This document shows, piece after piece, positions 61,393 through 64,000 of a stretch of DNA of 64,000 nucleotides. Origin of the DNA: Pseudomonas sp. H9. Its GTDB lineage: Bacteria; Pseudomonadota; Gammaproteobacteria; Pseudomonadales; Pseudomonadaceae. The stretch is taken from NCBI RefSeq assembly GCF_004353925.1, contig NZ_SMOK01000032.1:1-64000 (forward strand), written 5' to 3'. Under the pieces are notes generated by a model. It made no database searches, was not told the origin of the DNA, and worked only from the letters and a program-made list of their open reading frames with translations. The position numbers and the translations under genes are program-made. Within the stretch, counting starts at the first letter, position 1; every line of letters starts with the position of its first letter.

Positions 61393-62336
61393 CCTTGCTG
61401 CGGCCTGCCGGCCGCCGCCGTGATCAGCTCGATGGCCTGCCGTGCAATCGGCGACAGGGTACGTCCGGCATGACAGACAAGCGCACTGGCGATGCTGCAG
61501 CCACCACCGGGAAGCCTGGGCTGCAGCAACCTCCCCAGATCGCAGATCGCCCCCGTGCGCAGATCCTCTTCCAGCCAGGCGCGCCAGGTGAATAGCAGCG
61601 CATCGCTGCCCAGGGTGGTACCGCGCAGCAACTGCAGGTCATTGCAGCCTAACGCCAGGGGCGCAGCCGTGCCGGCGGGCAGGTCGAGCAACTCATGCAA
61701 GCGCACAGGCGCGATCTCATCGAACAGCACCGAACTCCAGGGATAGTCCAGCAGTTGCTGGCGGGTGACGGCGGCCTTTTGCTGGATCAGCGGGTGGTCG
61801 GCGCGGCAAAAGACCGAGGCAGGCGCCGCGGGCAAAGGGGTTATCTCGAAACGCGGATCGGACTTGCGTGCCGGGTCGCAGGTGAACGCGACGAAGAACT
61901 CGATTTCATCCTGTTCCAGGCGTTGGACCAGTTGATTCCAGTGGTTGACCTCAACCCTCATGACCAGCCTGGGCGTGCGCTTGCGCAACACGGTCAGCGC
62001 ATCCTGCAGGTACAGGTTGGCAGCCATCATGCCAGCACCGAAATTCAACTCGCCGCCATCGGCCTGGGCAATGTCATTGGCCTCGGCCAGCAAGCGCCCG
62101 GCACAACCGAGCAATTCCCGCCCACTTGCCAGCAGTTGCCGCCCTGCGGCGGTGAGCACCACTGAACGAGTATCGCGGTCGAACAGGCGCACCCCAAGAT
62201 CGGCCTCCAGCGACTGAATGCTGCGGCTAAAGGCGGTCTGCGACAGGTTGGCGCGCTCGGCCGCACGCGAGAAATGCAGCTCCTCGCTGAGCAGGACCAG
62301 ATGGCGAATTCGCTTCAAATCAATTGAGTCGTTCAC
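61389..62336 (-). CDS. LysR-family regulator, divergent from an amidohydrolase
   Basis: A 315-residue LysR regulator. HTH at about 8-65 (LKRIRHLVLLSEELHFSRAAERANLSQTAFSRSIQSLEADLG). Divergent from the M20 amidohydrolase gene with a 116-nt shared region, so probably its regulator. Confidence 0.87.
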   Translation of the reverse strand: MNDSIDLKRIRHLVLLSEELHFSRAAERANLSQTAFSRSIQSLEADLGVRLFDRDTRSVVLTAAGRQLLASGRELLGCAGRLLAEANDIAQADGGELNFGAGMMAANLYLQDALTVLRKRTPRLVMRVEVNHWNQLVQRLEQDEIEFFVAFTCDPARKSDPRFEITPLPAAPASVFCRADHPLIQQKAAVTRQQLLDYPWSSVLFDEIAPVRLHELLDLPAGTAAPLALGCNDLQLLRGTTLGSDALLFTWRAWLEEDLRTGAICDLGRLLQPRLPGGGCSIASALVCHAGRTLSPIARQAIELITAAAGRPQQG

Positions 62337-62452
62337 CGCATCAATCCTTGATTATTTTTGCATTGGACGCACCAGGCATAGATACACAGACTTGTTTGCC
62401 CATGCAACACCGCACCTTCAGAACAATAATTATCCGTACAAGGATTTACGCC

Positions 62453-63793
62453 ATGTCCTTCCCTCTTCGCCCCAGCGTGCTTGCCTTTGCTTGCTTCAGC
62501 GCCCTCTCGGTACAGGCTGCGCCAACCGATCTGAACACCCGTATCGACGCCCTGGTTAAACAGGACGAAGCACAGATGATCGAGCTGTTCAAACAGCTGC
62601 ACCGCAACCCGGAACTGGCCTTCCAGGAGAAGGAAACCGCTGCCTTGGTAGCCAAAGCCCTGCAAGCACAGGGCTTTGAGGTGAAGACTGCAGTGGGTAC
62701 CACCGGCGTGGTGGGTATTCTGCGCAACGGCCCGGGGCCGGTGGTGATGTACCGTGCCGATATGGATGCCCTGCCGATCAAAGAGGCCACCGGCTTGCCC
62801 TATCAAAGCAGTAAAGTCACGCCCTGGCTCGGTAACCCCAGCCAGCCGGTCATGCATGCCTGTGGCCACGACGCGCACACCACCTGGTTGATCGAAGTGG
62901 CCAAGATCATGACCCAACTCAAGGATCAGTGGTCAGGCACTTTGGTACTGGTTGCACAACCGGCGGAAGAAACTCTCGAAGGCGCCAGCGCCATGGTCAA
63001 CAACGGCCTCTACGACTTCGCCCCCAAGCCGGACGTGCTGGTGGCGGCGCATGTGTCTCCGGTGTACCCGGCTGACAGCGTCGGCCTGCGCGAAGGGCCG
63101 CGTCTGGCCGGTACCGACCAGATCGACGTCGAGCTGCCCGGCATCGGTGGACACGGATCGACCCCGCATGTGACCAAAGACCCGGTGGTGATGGGCGCCA
63201 TGGCGGTCATGGGTTACCAGACCATCATCAGCCGCATGGTCGATCAATCCAAGCCAGCGGTACTCACCGTCGGCGCCTTTCAGGCCGGGGTCAATAACAA
63301 CATCATCCCGGTCAGTGCTACGCTCAAACTTAACCTGCGCTGGTACGACGCACAGGTTCGCGAGCGGATGATAGAGGGCATCAAATCGGTCACCAGCGGC
63401 GTGCTGGTGATGAACGGCATGCCAGCCGACTACCAAGCCAAATACACCATGAAGGGCTATTCCACCCCGGTGCTCAACGGCAAAGCGCAGACCGAGCTGG
63501 CCCAGTCCGCACTGGTGCAGCAACTGGGTGCCGACAAGGTATTGCCTGGTATGCCGCCGCTGATGGGCTCGGAGGACTTCCACATGCTGGCCAGTCCTTA
63601 CCCGGATACCAAGGTGCTGTTCCTTGAGGTGGGGTCGGGCAAGCCCGAGGTGTACAAGAACCTGACGGAAAAAAAACAGCTGCCGCCGGCGATGAACCAT
63701 ACGCCTGGTTTTGTCGTTGAGCTGCCTGCGATCAGCACCGGGGCGCGGGCGGTCAGCGCGACACTCAGCGCATTCTTCAATCAACCGCTCTGA
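62453..63793 (+). CDS. M20-family amidohydrolase, secreted
   Basis: A 446-residue zinc amidohydrolase/peptidase of the M20D (hippuricase/IAA-amino acid hydrolase) group. Signal peptide to about VQAAP. Metal ligands: VMHACGHDAHT, QPAEE and YRADMDALPIKE. The dimerisation domain has GIGGHGSTPHVTKDP. Substrates are N-acyl or amino acid conjugates; the exact one is unknown. The ATG at 62453 has AAGGA 7 nt upstream. Confidence 0.92.
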   Translation: MSFPLRPSVLAFACFSALSVQAAPTDLNTRIDALVKQDEAQMIELFKQLHRNPELAFQEKETAALVAKALQAQGFEVKTAVGTTGVVGILRNGPGPVVMYRADMDALPIKEATGLPYQSSKVTPWLGNPSQPVMHACGHDAHTTWLIEVAKIMTQLKDQWSGTLVLVAQPAEETLEGASAMVNNGLYDFAPKPDVLVAAHVSPVYPADSVGLREGPRLAGTDQIDVELPGIGGHGSTPHVTKDPVVMGAMAVMGYQTIISRMVDQSKPAVLTVGAFQAGVNNNIIPVSATLKLNLRWYDAQVRERMIEGIKSVTSGVLVMNGMPADYQAKYTMKGYSTPVLNGKAQTELAQSALVQQLGADKVLPGMPPLMGSEDFHMLASPYPDTKVLFLEVGSGKPEVYKNLTEKKQLPPAMNHTPGFVVELPAISTGARAVSATLSAFFNQPL

Positions 63794-63807
63794 GGTGAAT
63801 CTCCCCG

Positions 63808-63877
63808 GTGGGAGCGGGCTTGCCCCGCGATAGCGATCTGTCTGTCACATCGCATCGCGGGGCAAGCCCGCTCCCAC
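63808..63877. repeat. Inverted REP pair
   Basis: GTGGGAGCGGGCTTGCCCC at 63808 and its complement ending at 63877. It lies between the M20 amidohydrolase and the truncated leftward gene. Confidence 0.9.
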
Positions 63878-63904
63878 CGAGGGTGCTCCCTCCAGCAGTG
63901 GCTG

Positions 63905-64000
63905 TCAGCTACCCAACTGGTTGGAAAACTGCCCCACCGCGTTCACCACTTTCATCGCCCCGTCCTGAATCTCGACAATCACCGTACCCGTCTGTCCGGC
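63905..64000 (-). CDS. C-terminal fragment of an unidentified gene
   Basis: Only the last 31 codons and a TGA are in the window. The peptide includes TGTVIVEIQDGAMKVV and QFSNQLGS. It may be the tail of a chemoreceptor or a similar helical signalling protein, but this cannot be decided from the fragment. Confidence 0.5.
   Translation of the reverse strand, partial: AGQTGTVIVEIQDGAMKVVNAVGQFSNQLGS

Overview
The window is a chromosomal segment of a fluorescent pseudomonad, most likely of the Pseudomonas putida group. The grounds are gene content and order (an hmgA-fahA-maiA cluster with an IclR regulator, a short-LOV gene followed by folM/DUF1244/hopJ/fabV, cyoABCDE, bufferin genes), high GC coding, very tight gene packing with many ATGA overlaps, and repeated copies of a REP element whose core reads GCGGGCTTGCCCCGCGAT. 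No tRNA, rRNA, CRISPR array or prophage was seen. The only mobile element is the 3' tip of an IS3-family insertion sequence at the left edge.

Left part (1-7.5 kb): the IS end, a small YhfL-like lipoprotein, then a leftward four-gene agmatine/putrescine operon (aguA, aguB, a PotF-like binding protein and a second, Tat-exported deiminase) facing a LysR regulator. A 155-bp unit made of a REP pair plus the last codons of a YeeE/YedE transporter gene is repeated almost three times beyond that gene.

7.5-17.4 kb holds the two best candidate systems. The first is a bufferin (ribosomal metallophore) operon bufA-bufB-bufC-bufD, facing an ECF sigma factor and its membrane anti-sigma NrsF. Both transcription units carry the exact motif GTAACC-N16-CGAA. 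The second is a selenium island: a PhnCDE-like ABC transporter of the putative selenate type, divergent from selD-mnmH (SePhp synthesis and tRNA 2-selenouridine).

17.4-32 kb: an LprI-type protein, a small DMT-type transporter, GNAT and YkgJ proteins, a FecI/FecR/TonB-receptor iron signalling trio, alaC, an orphan GXSXG hydrolase, and the cytochrome bo3 operon cyoABCDE with a long non-coding leader containing a perfect ANR box.

32-45 kb: dsbB, SOS-controlled yebG, a leucine-dehydrogenase-like enzyme, SirB1-like protein, the homogentisate pathway with hmgR, a possible small RNA ending in a strong terminator, an SDR, an alpha/beta hydrolase, lrgAB with a LysR regulator, and mioC.

45-64 kb: a blue-light LOV protein close to a LitR-like MerR regulator whose B12-binding residues are altered, then folM, DUF1244, hopJ, a hydrolase, fabV, a chemoreceptor, ampDE, a DUF1631 protein, nadC, trxB and a 2-Cys peroxiredoxin, cysZ, and a LysR/M20 amidohydrolase pair. 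The window ends inside a leftward gene of which only the last 31 codons are present.
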